Positions 46,073-54,587 of a stretch of DNA of 64,000 bases are shown piece by piece; the stretch's first letter is position 1, and each line of letters opens with the position of its first letter. A program made the translations under genes and the position numbers. The DNA is from Aquiflexum sp. TKW24L. Its GTDB lineage: Bacteria > Bacteroidota > Bacteroidia > Cytophagales > Cyclobacteriaceae. The notes under the pieces are model-generated. The model was not told where the DNA came from. It made no database searches and saw only the letters and a list, made by a program, of their open reading frames with translations. The stretch covers positions 124,001 to 188,000 of the forward strand of contig NZ_JAMFLG010000003.1 of the NCBI RefSeq assembly GCF_023502205.1. Direction: 5' to 3'.

Positions 46073-47044
46073 TTACCCTACCGGCAAATTTAAAAACTCC
46101 AAAAACCGATACTCCGCCCAGGTAAATTCCTGACCGGGCACCAAAAAACCGGTGTGTCCTCCCCTAGTTGGCATTTCAAGGAAAATGTGGGGATGTTTTT
46201 CTGCAAGCTTGATGGGAAAGCAACGGTCCATAATCAGTGGATCATTGAGGGCATTGATGATCAAAGTCGGAATCTGGATATCAGCCATCCAATTGTCTGC
46301 ACTGACACTTTGGTAAAAATCATGCGCATCTCTGAACCCATGAACTTTGGCAGTGAAGTGGGTATCGAATGTGTCAAAGTCTTTGACCATTTTCAGTAAA
46401 TCCAAATCCACCAGATTTGGAAACTGATTTCCTTTGATTAGCATTTTTGCTTTTAGCTTTCCCAAAAACCGGTTTTTGTAAAAGGCATTTTTCTTTTCCT
46501 TTAATGTCGCAGCTGAGTCAGGAAGGTTACAGGGTGTGGAATAAACGGCAGCTCTTTTGATTTTTGAATTGAGGTCAATGCCGTTTTCTCCCAAATATTT
46601 CAAAGTCTGAGCTCCTCCCATGCTGATTCCTGCCAAGTAATAGGATTCATAGGAATGGGATTTTTCGACATGGTCAATGACTGTTTTCAAATCATAGGAA
46701 GCACCATGATGGTACAAAATCGGTGCATTGTTCATTTCGCCACCGCAGGATCTGTTGTTCCAAGCCAAGGCATCAAAACCGTGGTTGTTGAAAAGCTTGG
46801 CCAATCCCATGGCGTAATGTCTGTCCGAACTGCCTTCGAGGCCATGGGAAATGATGAGGAGTTTTTTGCTTGCGATCTGTGACCAATCAAGGTTAAGGAA
46901 ATCCCCGTCCGGAGTATTGATCTTTTCACGCGAATAGTGGATGCCTTGGATTTTTCTAAAAATACTGGGTATGATTGTCTCCAAATGCCCGTTGAAAAGG
47001 AATTTGGGAGGTTTCCCATAGGTGGAGTTTTCAATCAAAGGCAT
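46073..47044 (-). CDS. YheT-type alpha/beta hydrolase
   Basis: The 323-residue product has the alpha/beta hydrolase features of the YheT/EMB-8 family: ISHGLEGSSDRHYAMGLA, WNNRSCGGEMN, the nucleophile elbow GISMGGAQTLKYLGE with Ser, and the late GGHTGFL with the likely His. The N-terminal FNGHLETIIPSIFR is also typical. It is cytoplasmic, with an unknown carboxylester or acyl-type substrate. The length and order are normal. The gene ends just past the HigA-like remnant. Confidence 0.9.
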   Translation of the reverse strand: MPLIENSTYGKPPKFLFNGHLETIIPSIFRKIQGIHYSREKINTPDGDFLNLDWSQIASKKLLIISHGLEGSSDRHYAMGLAKLFNNHGFDALAWNNRSCGGEMNNAPILYHHGASYDLKTVIDHVEKSHSYESYYLAGISMGGAQTLKYLGENGIDLNSKIKRAAVYSTPCNLPDSAATLKEKKNAFYKNRFLGKLKAKMLIKGNQFPNLVDLDLLKMVKDFDTFDTHFTAKVHGFRDAHDFYQSVSADNWMADIQIPTLIINALNDPLIMDRCFPIKLAEKHPHIFLEMPTRGGHTGFLVPGQEFTWAEYRFLEFLNLPVG

Positions 47045-47138
47045 AAAAAAGGAGAATTCAGATTAGTGAAAATAAAAACATATCCACAAAACAGGGAATA
47101 ATTTGTTTTATTTGATTTACAAAATTAAATCAATCCAA

Positions 47139-48482
47139 ATGAAATTGATAAAAAATACCCTTTTCCTTCTGAGTATGACCCTTTTTACCACTGATATTTT
47201 GATAGCGCAGACTGTTGATTCCTACATTGACGGAATTTATCCTGAACTCGATGGGCTTTACAAACACCTCCATCAAAACCCTGAACTTTCCCTTCAGGAG
47301 AAAGAAACTTCTGCCCGCATAGCAAAGGAACTCAAAGCCGTTGGCTATGAGGTAACCGAAAATGTAGGCGGATATGGCGTGGTGGGTGTTTTCAAAAACG
47401 GACCCGGGCCTGTATTGCTTATCCGCTCGGATATGGATGCTTTGCCTATGGAAGAAAAGACCGGCCTACCCTACGCTTCAGTCAAAAAAGGAATCAGCAA
47501 TGACGGCAAGGATACTTTTATAGCACATTCTTGTGGACATGATATCCATATGACGGTATTTATCGGAACAGCCAAGATGATGATGGAATATAAAGACTCA
47601 TGGAGAGGAACCTTGCTGATGGTCGGTCAACCCGCCGAAGAAAACGGTATGGGTGCTTGGAATATGATGAATGATGGCCTTTATGAGCGTTTTCCGCATC
47701 CTGATTTTGCGATAGCGCTGCATGATGACCCATTTCTTCCTGCAGGAACTTTGGGATATAAAGAAGGTGCCCTGATGGCTGGCGTCGATATGATGAATGT
47801 GACAGTTTATGGCGAGGGAGCCCATGGTGCTGCGCCGCACAAAGGAATTGATCCTATTGTTTTGAGCGCACAAATGATTCAAGCTTATCAGACGATTGTA
47901 AGCAGGAGAATCGCTCCAACTGAACCTGCAGTGGTTACTGTCGGATCGATCCATGGTGGTACGGTCCACAACATTATCCCGGATGAAGTGGTGATGCAGT
48001 TAACATTGCGGTCATATTCCATGGATGTCAGGGAAGAAATGATCTCAAGCATCAAAAGGATCAGTGAAAATCTCGCCAGAGCTGCAGGACTTCCTGACAA
48101 CAAAATGCCTACTTATTGGATCAGAAACCCACACACACCGGCATTGATCAACGACGCCGACCTCACCAAGCAAATGGTGGAGGTATTTAAAAATAACATT
48201 GGTGAAGATAAAGTAGTGGAAGTCAAAGCCCAGATGATCGGTGAAGATTTCAGCCGATTTGGCATGCAGGAAAGGAATATTCCGATCACTATGTTTTACT
48301 TGGGGGCCAATGATCCTGTATTCCTAAAAGAAGCGGAAGAAAAAGGATTGGAGATTCCAGGACTTCATAGCCCTATTTTTGCACCTGTTCCTGAACCCAC
48401 CATCAAAACCGGAATCAAAGCCATGAGCTTATTTGCAATGGATATCCTGAAAAATCAGGAAATCATGATGGACAAAAAATAA
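47139..48482 (+). CDS. Exported M20 family amidohydrolase
   Basis: I chose ATG 47139 over an upstream in-frame start because the product (447 aa) then begins with a signal peptide ending near ILIAQT. M20/hippurate-hydrolase motifs: HQNPELSLQE, DMDALPMEEKTGLPYAS, HSCGHDIHMTVFIG (metal ligands His/Cys/Asp), GQPAEENGMGAW (metal-binding Glu) and MIGEDFSRFG. Members are di-zinc or di-manganese amidases cutting N-acyl-amino acids or peptides. Export to the periplasm fits the other secreted peptidases here. A terminator lies about 120 bases downstream. Confidence 0.9.
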   Translation: MKLIKNTLFLLSMTLFTTDILIAQTVDSYIDGIYPELDGLYKHLHQNPELSLQEKETSARIAKELKAVGYEVTENVGGYGVVGVFKNGPGPVLLIRSDMDALPMEEKTGLPYASVKKGISNDGKDTFIAHSCGHDIHMTVFIGTAKMMMEYKDSWRGTLLMVGQPAEENGMGAWNMMNDGLYERFPHPDFAIALHDDPFLPAGTLGYKEGALMAGVDMMNVTVYGEGAHGAAPHKGIDPIVLSAQMIQAYQTIVSRRIAPTEPAVVTVGSIHGGTVHNIIPDEVVMQLTLRSYSMDVREEMISSIKRISENLARAAGLPDNKMPTYWIRNPHTPALINDADLTKQMVEVFKNNIGEDKVVEVKAQMIGEDFSRFGMQERNIPITMFYLGANDPVFLKEAEEKGLEIPGLHSPIFAPVPEPTIKTGIKAMSLFAMDILKNQEIMMDKK

Positions 48483-48597
48483 TCGCATTGTTAGTAACCA
48501 ATCGTTGATTGTAACTTCACACTGAGGTAACCGACGCCAATTTTATTGAAGATACATTTGCATCAGTAAATTTTCTTCATAGGTATTGATGATATAT

Positions 48598-48630
48598 AAA
48601 ACGGAATGGCAATGCTGTTCCGTTTTCTTA
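48598..48630. terminator. Bidirectional terminator
   Basis: AAAACGGAA (48598-48606) pairs perfectly with TTCCGTTTT (48618-48626) across an 11-base loop. It lies between the convergent M20 and glycosyltransferase genes and overlaps the end of the latter by three bases. Confidence 0.8.
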
Positions 48631-49314
48631 TTTCAACAGTTTTGAATATGTTTTCTTCAGCTTTATGGGAGAAACTTTTAGATGAAAAAATACAATAAGG
48701 GTCAAATTAGCCAATTGAACCCTTAGCCAAGAGTTTTTTTCATATTTACGGGCGGAGACCAAAATCCTATTTGGAATTACTTTGAAGCTGTACTTCTTCT
48801 TAATTCTCCGAACCAAATCAAAGTCCTCCATCAGGCAATACTTGTCATCAAACCCACCCAATTCCCAAAAGGTATTTCTTTTGATAAAAAGCGTCTGATC
48901 GCCTCCTCCTGACAGCACTCCATTGAACTCGGTAAACCATGAATTAATCTGAAGCATTTTGTTGGTTGAATCAAAATTGTATGCAAAACAGCCAGCCTGA
49001 AAACCATCATCAAGGCACGATTTGATGTCATCAAAAAAGGTCTTGAGAATCCTCACATCAGCATGGACAAAATATAAAATATCTCCCTTTGCTATCTTTG
49101 CGCCAAGATTCATTTGCACAGCCCTGCTTTGGATGTCAGATTCAATAAAGGTGAATCCGGCTGCCAATACTTCTTGTTTGGTACCGTCATTGCTTCCCCC
49201 ATCGACGATGATGACCTCGAGAGAGCTATTCTGATTTCCATTTTGAAACAATGGCAAAAGTGCTTTCAGGTTTTCTACTTCATTCATTACAGGAATGATG
49301 ACACTGATTTTCAT
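48628..49314 (-). CDS. Glycosyltransferase, rSAM/selenodomain-associated type 2 (TIGR04283-like)
   Basis: The 228-residue product is a GT-A family 2 glycosyltransferase: SVIIPVMNEVENLKALL (strand 1 and nucleotide site), EVIIVDGGSNDGT, the DxD-like HADVRI, and the GGGDQTLFIKR/GGFD segments. The rSAM/selenodomain-associated families usually sit together near a radical SAM gene linked to organoarsenical or selenium-related pathways. Its paired type 1 gene is at 49970, but no radical SAM gene is visible here. The substrate is unknown. It is probably cotranscribed with 49322, whose stop is 7 bases upstream. Confidence 0.82.
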   Translation of the reverse strand: MKISVIIPVMNEVENLKALLPLFQNGNQNSSLEVIIVDGGSNDGTKQEVLAAGFTFIESDIQSRAVQMNLGAKIAKGDILYFVHADVRILKTFFDDIKSCLDDGFQAGCFAYNFDSTNKMLQINSWFTEFNGVLSGGGDQTLFIKRNTFWELGGFDDKYCLMEDFDLVRRIKKKYSFKVIPNRILVSARKYEKNSWLRVQLANLTLIVFFHLKVSPIKLKKTYSKLLK

Positions 49315-49321
49315 AGTGTTA

Positions 49322-49912
49322 TCATTTCGATTTCCTTTTTACGAGGTAGTTTTTTATCGGAAATTCCATGACGGCTTTGTCAAGTTTTCCATCGACATAG
49401 TAAAATCTGTTTTTGTTTCCATTGACATTGACTTCGTAATGATCTTTGCGCTTGATCACAGGACACACCAATCCATATCCTTCAGCAAAAAATTCCTTCA
49501 CGTTTATTGGTTCTTCAAAGTAGAAAGAGGCGGAGCTGAAAAACACTTTCCTTTGGACTTCTGTATCCAATTCATATTTATAATTCCTCGAATTGACCTT
49601 GTAGTGGTCATTTTCCCAAGTGATGAGAGAGCGGAAATCTCCCTTATTGGTTTTTGATTTCAAATCACTTTTAATAAAATGTTTTCCATTGAAAACCGAA
49701 ATGGTATGTAGATCAAGTTCAATTTTGCCAAAGAACCAGAATCCAACATTGCTTTTGACATCGATTTGGGAAATCTCTCCGGTCACTTTTTTGGTGGCAG
49801 TCATCTCCCCGATCGATATCCCTGCTATTGAAATATCATATTCTTGGACTTGAGCAAGTAGGTCCATAGGAAAAAAGAACAGTAAAAGCGCTATTTTATA
49901 GAGAGATTTCAT
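49322..49912 (-). CDS. DUF6134-like exported protein
   Basis: The 196-residue product starts with a signal peptide (hydrophobic residues to about FFPMDLLAQ, 21). The mature part is beta-rich: EYDISIAGISIGEMTATKKV, SNVGFWFFGKIELDLHTISV, and a Lys-rich C-terminus. Such exported proteins in Bacteroidota are placed in DUF6134, which has no known function; I am moderately sure of the family. It lies between the two rSAM-associated transferase genes (gaps of 7 and 57 bases), which implies that it belongs to the same unit. Confidence 0.75.
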   Translation of the reverse strand: MKSLYKIALLLFFFPMDLLAQVQEYDISIAGISIGEMTATKKVTGEISQIDVKSNVGFWFFGKIELDLHTISVFNGKHFIKSDLKSKTNKGDFRSLITWENDHYKVNSRNYKYELDTEVQRKVFFSSASFYFEEPINVKEFFAEGYGLVCPVIKRKDHYEVNVNGNKNRFYYVDGKLDKAVMEFPIKNYLVKRKSK

Positions 49913-49969
49913 ATTTTTCTGATTCCGATCATGCCAAATTCCAAAATTAAAATGACTTCGAGAAGTGAT

Positions 49970-50569
49970 TTATTTAGGAAAAAATGCTTGGAGATCCTCT
50001 TCCGTATCTATGTCATGAAGTGTTTTCAATAATCCGTAACTGATTTGATGCCTGTTTAGTAATTTTATTGTTCTACTAAACACATTAGATGTACTCCAAG
50101 GGATATTTTGAAAAATGGAATCATAAAATCTGCACATTCCGAGTAAATAATATCCGCCATCCAAGGCTGGACCGATGCATACTTCATTTTGGTCCAAAGT
50201 AAGGATGGCTTCGGTGATTTCTGTTGCGCTGATTTCGGGACAATCTGTACCGATGATGACGACTTTTTTATACCCTTGATCGAATAATAATCGGAAAGCA
50301 TTTGCCATTCTTTCCCCAAGGTCTTTTCCTGTCTGTATTTCTTTTGAGTCAGGCTGAAATTGGTCTAATGTTCCTTTTTCGACATAATCCGAATAGAAAA
50401 TGACTGTATCAATATCTTCCAATTTTTCAATTATGCGGTAAGTGTGTAACAGCAAAGACTGGTATATTTCTAAGGCCCTTTTGTCTCCGATAGTTGCAGC
50501 AAGTCTTGTTTTTACCTTTCCTAATTCTGCGTTTTTTTGAAAGACGATGAGCGCATTTTCATTTTTCAT
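49970..50569 (-). CDS. rSAM/selenodomain-associated transferase type 1 (DUF2064/TIGR04282-like)
   Basis: The 199-residue product resembles the DUF2064 family of nucleotide-sugar-transferase-like proteins. Motifs: ALIVFQKNAELGKVKTRLA (nucleotide-binding G.GK..L loop), GTDCPEISATEITEAI, and IGPALDGGYYLLGM. The TIGR04282/TIGR04283 pair occurs in clusters with radical SAM enzymes. In this window the two flank an exported protein, and no radical SAM gene is present. Predicted to be cytoplasmic. The gene is 183 bases from the divergent peroxiredoxin gene. Confidence 0.82.
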   Translation of the reverse strand: MKNENALIVFQKNAELGKVKTRLAATIGDKRALEIYQSLLLHTYRIIEKLEDIDTVIFYSDYVEKGTLDQFQPDSKEIQTGKDLGERMANAFRLLFDQGYKKVVIIGTDCPEISATEITEAILTLDQNEVCIGPALDGGYYLLGMCRFYDSIFQNIPWSTSNVFSRTIKLLNRHQISYGLLKTLHDIDTEEDLQAFFPK

Positions 50570-50752
50570 AATTCATTCAATTCCTAGCAAACTATCAAGG
50601 TTAATACAAATTTCACTTATTTTCTATTGAAGTAATTTTAAAGATTCTCTACAATAAAGCGAATAACCCAAAATTCTATTCAAAATCTAAACTTATTTTG
50701 GCGGCTAAGGGTTATTTACCTATCAATTCGATAGACTTTAAATAATAATATC

Positions 50753-51388
50753 ATGTCACTAAGATTAGGCGATTTAGCACCAAATTTTGTCGCAGAGACG
50801 ACTGAAGGAAAAATTGACTTTCACGAATATTTAGGAGATAGTTGGGGAGTATTGTTTTCACACCCGGCAGACTACACACCGGTGTGCACCACAGAATTAG
50901 GTGCTGTCGCCAAGCTGCAATCCGAATTCGAAAAAAGAAATGTCAAAGTCATGGCACTGAGTGTGGATGGACTTGTAGACCACGCTGCTTGGATCAAGGA
51001 CATCAACGAGACACAACATACGACTGTAAATTTTCCTTTGATTGCAGATAAGGACAGAAATGTATCCGAGCTGTACGACATGATCCATCCCAATGCCAAT
51101 GAGAACTTTACGGTAAGGTCAGTATTCGTAATCGGTCCCGACAAAAAAATCAAACTCATTATTACGTATCCCGCCAGCACAGGAAGGAACTTTGACGAAT
51201 TGCTCAGGGTAATTGATTCACTACAATTGACAGCCAAGTACTCTGTCGCAACTCCGGCTAACTGGAAAAACGGCGAGGATGTGGTCATCGCTCCTGCCAT
51301 CAAGGATGAAGATATCCCAGCTAAATTTCCAAAAGGGCATACAAAAATAAAATCTTACCTGAGAACTACTCCACAACCAAATATTTGA
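50753..51388 (+). CDS. 1-Cys (Prx6-type) peroxiredoxin
   Basis: The 211-residue product is a thioredoxin-fold peroxiredoxin: LGDLAPNF, and the active site PADYTPVCTTE with Cys45 and its Thr/Arg partners. The long C-terminal segment and the length of about 210 match the Prx6/1-Cys group rather than AhpC, and no resolving Cys-containing motif is visible near the C-terminus. It removes hydrogen peroxide and organic hydroperoxides in the cytoplasm. The gene is followed by a terminator. It stands alone. Confidence 0.9.
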   Translation: MSLRLGDLAPNFVAETTEGKIDFHEYLGDSWGVLFSHPADYTPVCTTELGAVAKLQSEFEKRNVKVMALSVDGLVDHAAWIKDINETQHTTVNFPLIADKDRNVSELYDMIHPNANENFTVRSVFVIGPDKKIKLIITYPASTGRNFDELLRVIDSLQLTAKYSVATPANWKNGEDVVIAPAIKDEDIPAKFPKGHTKIKSYLRTTPQPNI

Positions 51389-51397
51389 ACTTAAATT

Positions 51398-51430
51398 GAG
51401 AAAGCTCTGAGAAAACGGAGCTTTTTCTTT
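51398..51430 (+). terminator. Terminator after the peroxiredoxin gene
   Basis: AAAGCTC (51401-51407) pairs with GAGCTTT (51418-51424) across a ten-base loop, followed by TTTTTCTTT. It lies 12 bases past the peroxiredoxin stop. Confidence 0.8.
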
Positions 51431-51502
51431 ATCTATTTTTGGTTGAATTTATTTTTTTATTGCTTAATTGGAGGTTGATTCCAATAGCCAAACATCGCCA
51501 CC

Positions 51503-52579
51503 ATGTCTATCTATACTGTAATTATTGGTTCTGGTTCTTATCTGCCGGACATCGTTATAAAGAACGAAGATTTTTTGAAAAATGAGTTTCTTGATTCCTC
51601 AGGCAACAAATTGCCCAAGGCAAATGCAGACATCATCCAAAAGTTTCAAGACATCACCGAAATCGAGGAAAGAAGGTATTTGCAGGCTGATATGAACACC
51701 TCAGACATGGCTTTTATTGCTTCCCAAAGAGCGATCGAGGCTTCAGGTGTAGATCCCGAGACCTTGGATTATATCATTGTCGCTCAAAATTTTGGTGAAA
51801 TCAGACATGACAATAAGAAAACAGACATGGTCCCGACTATTGCGACCAGGGTCAAACATTTGCTCCAGATCCAAAACCCGGATTGCGTGGCTTACGATCT
51901 TCCTTTTGGCTGTCCCGGATGGGTACAAGGTGTAATCCATGCTGATTATTTTATCAAGTCGGGAGATGCAAAAAGTGCCTTGGTTATCGGAGCTGAAAAC
52001 CTTTCAAGAATCGTTGATCCACATGATATTGATACCATGATTTATTCAGATGGTGCAGGTGCAGTGGTGATAGAAGGAACTGAAAGTGAAAAACCTGTTG
52101 GGATCATCGCGCATAAAACAAGGACAGACACCCTTACACAAGCCCACTACTTAAAAATGGATGTGTCCTATAATCCCGATTTTAAGGATGATACGCTATT
52201 CCTAAAAATGAATGGACGCAAGCTTTACGAGTATGCATTGAATACTGTTCCGATTCTTATCAAACAGGTCATAGAAAAGGCAGGATTAGGAATAGATGAT
52301 ATCTCCAAGATTTTGATCCATCAGGCCAACGCCAAAATGGATCACGCCATTCTCGAAAGAACCTTCAAACTCTTTGGTAAAGACAAAATGCAGGAAGAAA
52401 TCATGCCCATGATCATTGCCAAAATGGGTAACAATTCAGTTGCAACCGTGCCCATCTTGTACGATATGATTGTAAGAAACGAGCTACCTGAGCACCAGTT
52501 CCATCAAGGCAACGTTATGATTTTTGCTTCTGTAGGTGCAGGTATGAATGTCAATGCTTTTGTTTACATCCAACCTTGA
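51503..52579 (+). CDS. Ketoacyl-ACP synthase III-like protein (FabH family)
   Basis: The 358-residue product is a thiolase-fold condensing enzyme of the FabH type. The catalytic triad is Cys137 (YDLPFGCPGW), His273 (LIHQANAKM) and Asn310 (MGNNSVATVP). SDGAGAVVIE and GADxLSRI-like segments are also typical. At 358 residues it is longer than housekeeping FabH (about 320-330). It may therefore serve a specialised lipid or polyketide product rather than initiation of fatty acid synthesis. It lies just past the peroxiredoxin terminator and ends 7 bases from the convergent phzF-like gene. Confidence 0.87.
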   Translation: MSIYTVIIGSGSYLPDIVIKNEDFLKNEFLDSSGNKLPKANADIIQKFQDITEIEERRYLQADMNTSDMAFIASQRAIEASGVDPETLDYIIVAQNFGEIRHDNKKTDMVPTIATRVKHLLQIQNPDCVAYDLPFGCPGWVQGVIHADYFIKSGDAKSALVIGAENLSRIVDPHDIDTMIYSDGAGAVVIEGTESEKPVGIIAHKTRTDTLTQAHYLKMDVSYNPDFKDDTLFLKMNGRKLYEYALNTVPILIKQVIEKAGLGIDDISKILIHQANAKMDHAILERTFKLFGKDKMQEEIMPMIIAKMGNNSVATVPILYDMIVRNELPEHQFHQGNVMIFASVGAGMNVNAFVYIQP

Positions 52580-52586
52580 GTTTGGA

Positions 52587-53372
52587 TCAAATGTAGATCT
52601 TTCCGATCAAGTAGGTAACTGCATTTCCGGTCAAAATCACCCTTTCTGCAAGTAATTTACAGCCAACTTTGCCCTCCCTCGCGGACACCTGAACGGCGGT
52701 CAATTCTTCCTTTCCGAGTTTCTGTGACCAGATCGGTGTCAAACTTGTATGTGCAGAACCGGTGACAGGATCTTCAGGAACCCCAACCTGTGGCCCAAAA
52801 AACCTGGAAACAAAGTCCACTTTTTCTCCTTTTGCGGTTACTATTACTCCTCGAACTGGTAGTTTGGAAATCAAGGTAAGGTCAAAGTTTAAAGTTCTAA
52901 TTTGATTTTCATTTTCAAAAACCAATATGTAATCAGTTTTCCCCTTAAATGCCTGTATTGGTTTTGGAGAAAATGGATCAGTCAATTCTTTCGCCATTTC
53001 AATCTCTTCGATTTGATCAAGGGGAAAGTCCATCACGAGTTGGCTTCCCTCCTTTCGGACCTTCAAAATCCCTGACCGCAGTGAAAAAAAAGAGATTTCT
53101 GATCCTTCAAAACCTTCATGTTCAAAAAGTACGTGCGCTGTAGCCAGTGTTGCGTGACCACAGAGGTCTACTTCAGTTCCCGGTGTGAACCACCTCAAAA
53201 CAATATTATTCTCCTCTTTGACATAGAAAGCGGTTTCTGAAAGGTTGTTTTCCAAGGCTATTTTTTGAAGAATATCATCTTCTAACCATTCCTTTAACGG
53301 AACGACGGCTGCAGGATTTCCTCCAAATACCTTATCTGAAAAAGCGTCTACTTGGTAGATTTTAAGTTCCAT
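52587..53372 (-). CDS. PhzF family isomerase-like protein
   Basis: The 261-residue product matches the PhzF/diaminopimelate-epimerase-like fold. Motifs: FGGNPAAVVPL, the catalytic-Glu segment ENNLSETAFY with Glu46, VDLCGHATLATAHVL, and the second-half GSAHTSLTPIW. PhzF itself makes phenazine precursors, but most members have unknown isomerase activity; this one is cytoplasmic and alone, with no phenazine genes around. It starts just beside a GTT-rich repeat patch. Confidence 0.9.
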   Translation of the reverse strand: MELKIYQVDAFSDKVFGGNPAAVVPLKEWLEDDILQKIALENNLSETAFYVKEENNIVLRWFTPGTEVDLCGHATLATAHVLFEHEGFEGSEISFFSLRSGILKVRKEGSQLVMDFPLDQIEEIEMAKELTDPFSPKPIQAFKGKTDYILVFENENQIRTLNFDLTLISKLPVRGVIVTAKGEKVDFVSRFFGPQVGVPEDPVTGSAHTSLTPIWSQKLGKEELTAVQVSAREGKVGCKLLAERVILTGNAVTYLIGKIYI

Positions 53373-53373
53373 G

Positions 53374-53452
53374 TTTGTAGGGTTGTAGTTGTTATAATGG
53401 TTGTAATTGTTGTAATAGTTGTAGTTGTTATTGAGCTGTCATTGTTATCATT
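53374..53452. repeat. GTT/GTA-rich iterated patch upstream of the phzF-like gene
   Basis: The words GTTGTAGTTGTTATAATG and TTGTAATTGTTGTAATAG recur with small changes. About ten GTTG, TTGT or TTAT units lie in 80 bases, immediately before the phzF start. It may reduce or alter initiation there. Confidence 0.6.
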
Positions 53453-53509
53453 GTTTTCGGGATTCCGTCAATAATCAAAATAGAATGGCTACAATCTGGT
53501 TCCTGAGGC

Positions 53510-53580
53510 CAAAAACTGCCCACTGAAAACTGCCTACTGCGACTGATCACTGAAAACTGCCAACTGATCACTGAGACTGA
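53510..53580. repeat. ACTGAAAACTGCC / ACTGATCACTGA iterated repeat
   Basis: ACTGAAAACTGCC occurs at 53522-53534 and again from 53549 (after an AAAAACTGCC at 53511). ACTGATCACTGA occurs at 53542-53553 and 53563-53574. The repeat overlaps the 3' end of the symporter gene, so the last residues of that protein (NQSQ) and its stop are repeat-encoded. Confidence 0.75.
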
Positions 53581-54566
53581 TTACTATTAAAATCCCCCAT
53601 CTTCTGCGCAATAGCCGATCCAACCATCAGCTGCTGTGCATGATAAATCATCAGAGGCAAAAGCATCACCCCAAAAACCACCGGGTCTGGAAACATCACC
53701 CTGCCCATGACAGCTCCCTGAATCATAGACTTTTTGCTTCCGCAGAATAATACTGTAACCATATCTTCTCTTGAAAATTTCAATGCCTTGGAAATTAGGT
53801 ACATCAATCCCATCATCAGAAGGAAAAATGCCAACATCAATACTCCCAACAAAACCAATTCTCCAATGGAGTGACCGTCAAACATATTGGCAGCAAAGGA
53901 CTCCGCAAAAGCAGTGAAAATGATAAGAAGGATTATCCCCTGATCAATATTCTTTAGGACCGTTTGGTATTTGTTGGCAAACTTGACTAGATACTTATGA
54001 ACCAATAAACCCAATATCACAGGGACCAGCACCTGAAAACTCAATTTGATGATGGTATCTGTCAGGTCAAAATCTACCGCTGTCTCCGGAAGCATCAAAT
54101 CCATCCAGAGCGGAGTGATAAATATTCCCACCATACTTGAAATACTCGCATTGAAAATTGCCGCAGGAAGGTTTCCTCCTGCTATCGAAACCATCACCAC
54201 CGAGGATGACACTGTGGATGGCAAAGCTGCAAGGTAGAATGTACCGATCCAAAAGAGATTTGTTTCTTCTCCCAAAACAGCATAAAGCAAAAGGACAACC
54301 AAGGGGAATATCAGGAAGGTCGTCGATTGGATCAATAAATGAAGTTTCCAATTGGACAATCCCTGTTTAAGCTTCTCTGGACTTAATTTGACTCCGTAAA
54401 AAAAGAAAATGAAAGAAATTCCGATTCCGGTTATGGTCTTTAGCGGCTTGAGAATTGCATCAGAACCCCAATCAGGAAAGGTGCTTGCCAAGACAATCAT
54501 TCCCACAAGCAGGAAAAAAAATGTATTCAATCCAACTCGGTTCAGGGTTCCTCTTAATTTGGCCAT
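53568..54566 (-). CDS. Bile acid:sodium symporter family transporter (SBF/YfeH-like)
   Basis: The 332-residue integral membrane protein has about nine or ten hydrophobic helices. Typical features are GISFIFFFYGVKLSPEKL near helix 2-3, LPSTVSSSVVMVSIAGGN (the substrate/ion segment with SS), and FCGSKKSMIQGAVMGRVMF. It matches the SBF-like/YfeH type of bile acid:Na symporters, which move organic anions with sodium. The substrate is unknown; no bile-related genes are present. Its C-terminal NQSQ and stop fall in an intergenic repeat. The rRNA methyltransferase-type gene starts upstream, 21 bases away on the same strand. Confidence 0.87.
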   Translation of the reverse strand: MAKLRGTLNRVGLNTFFFLLVGMIVLASTFPDWGSDAILKPLKTITGIGISFIFFFYGVKLSPEKLKQGLSNWKLHLLIQSTTFLIFPLVVLLLYAVLGEETNLFWIGTFYLAALPSTVSSSVVMVSIAGGNLPAAIFNASISSMVGIFITPLWMDLMLPETAVDFDLTDTIIKLSFQVLVPVILGLLVHKYLVKFANKYQTVLKNIDQGIILLIIFTAFAESFAANMFDGHSIGELVLLGVLMLAFFLLMMGLMYLISKALKFSREDMVTVLFCGSKKSMIQGAVMGRVMFPDPVVFGVMLLPLMIYHAQQLMVGSAIAQKMGDFNSNQSQ

Positions 54567-54587
54567 CTGGAATATTTGTGGTTGATT

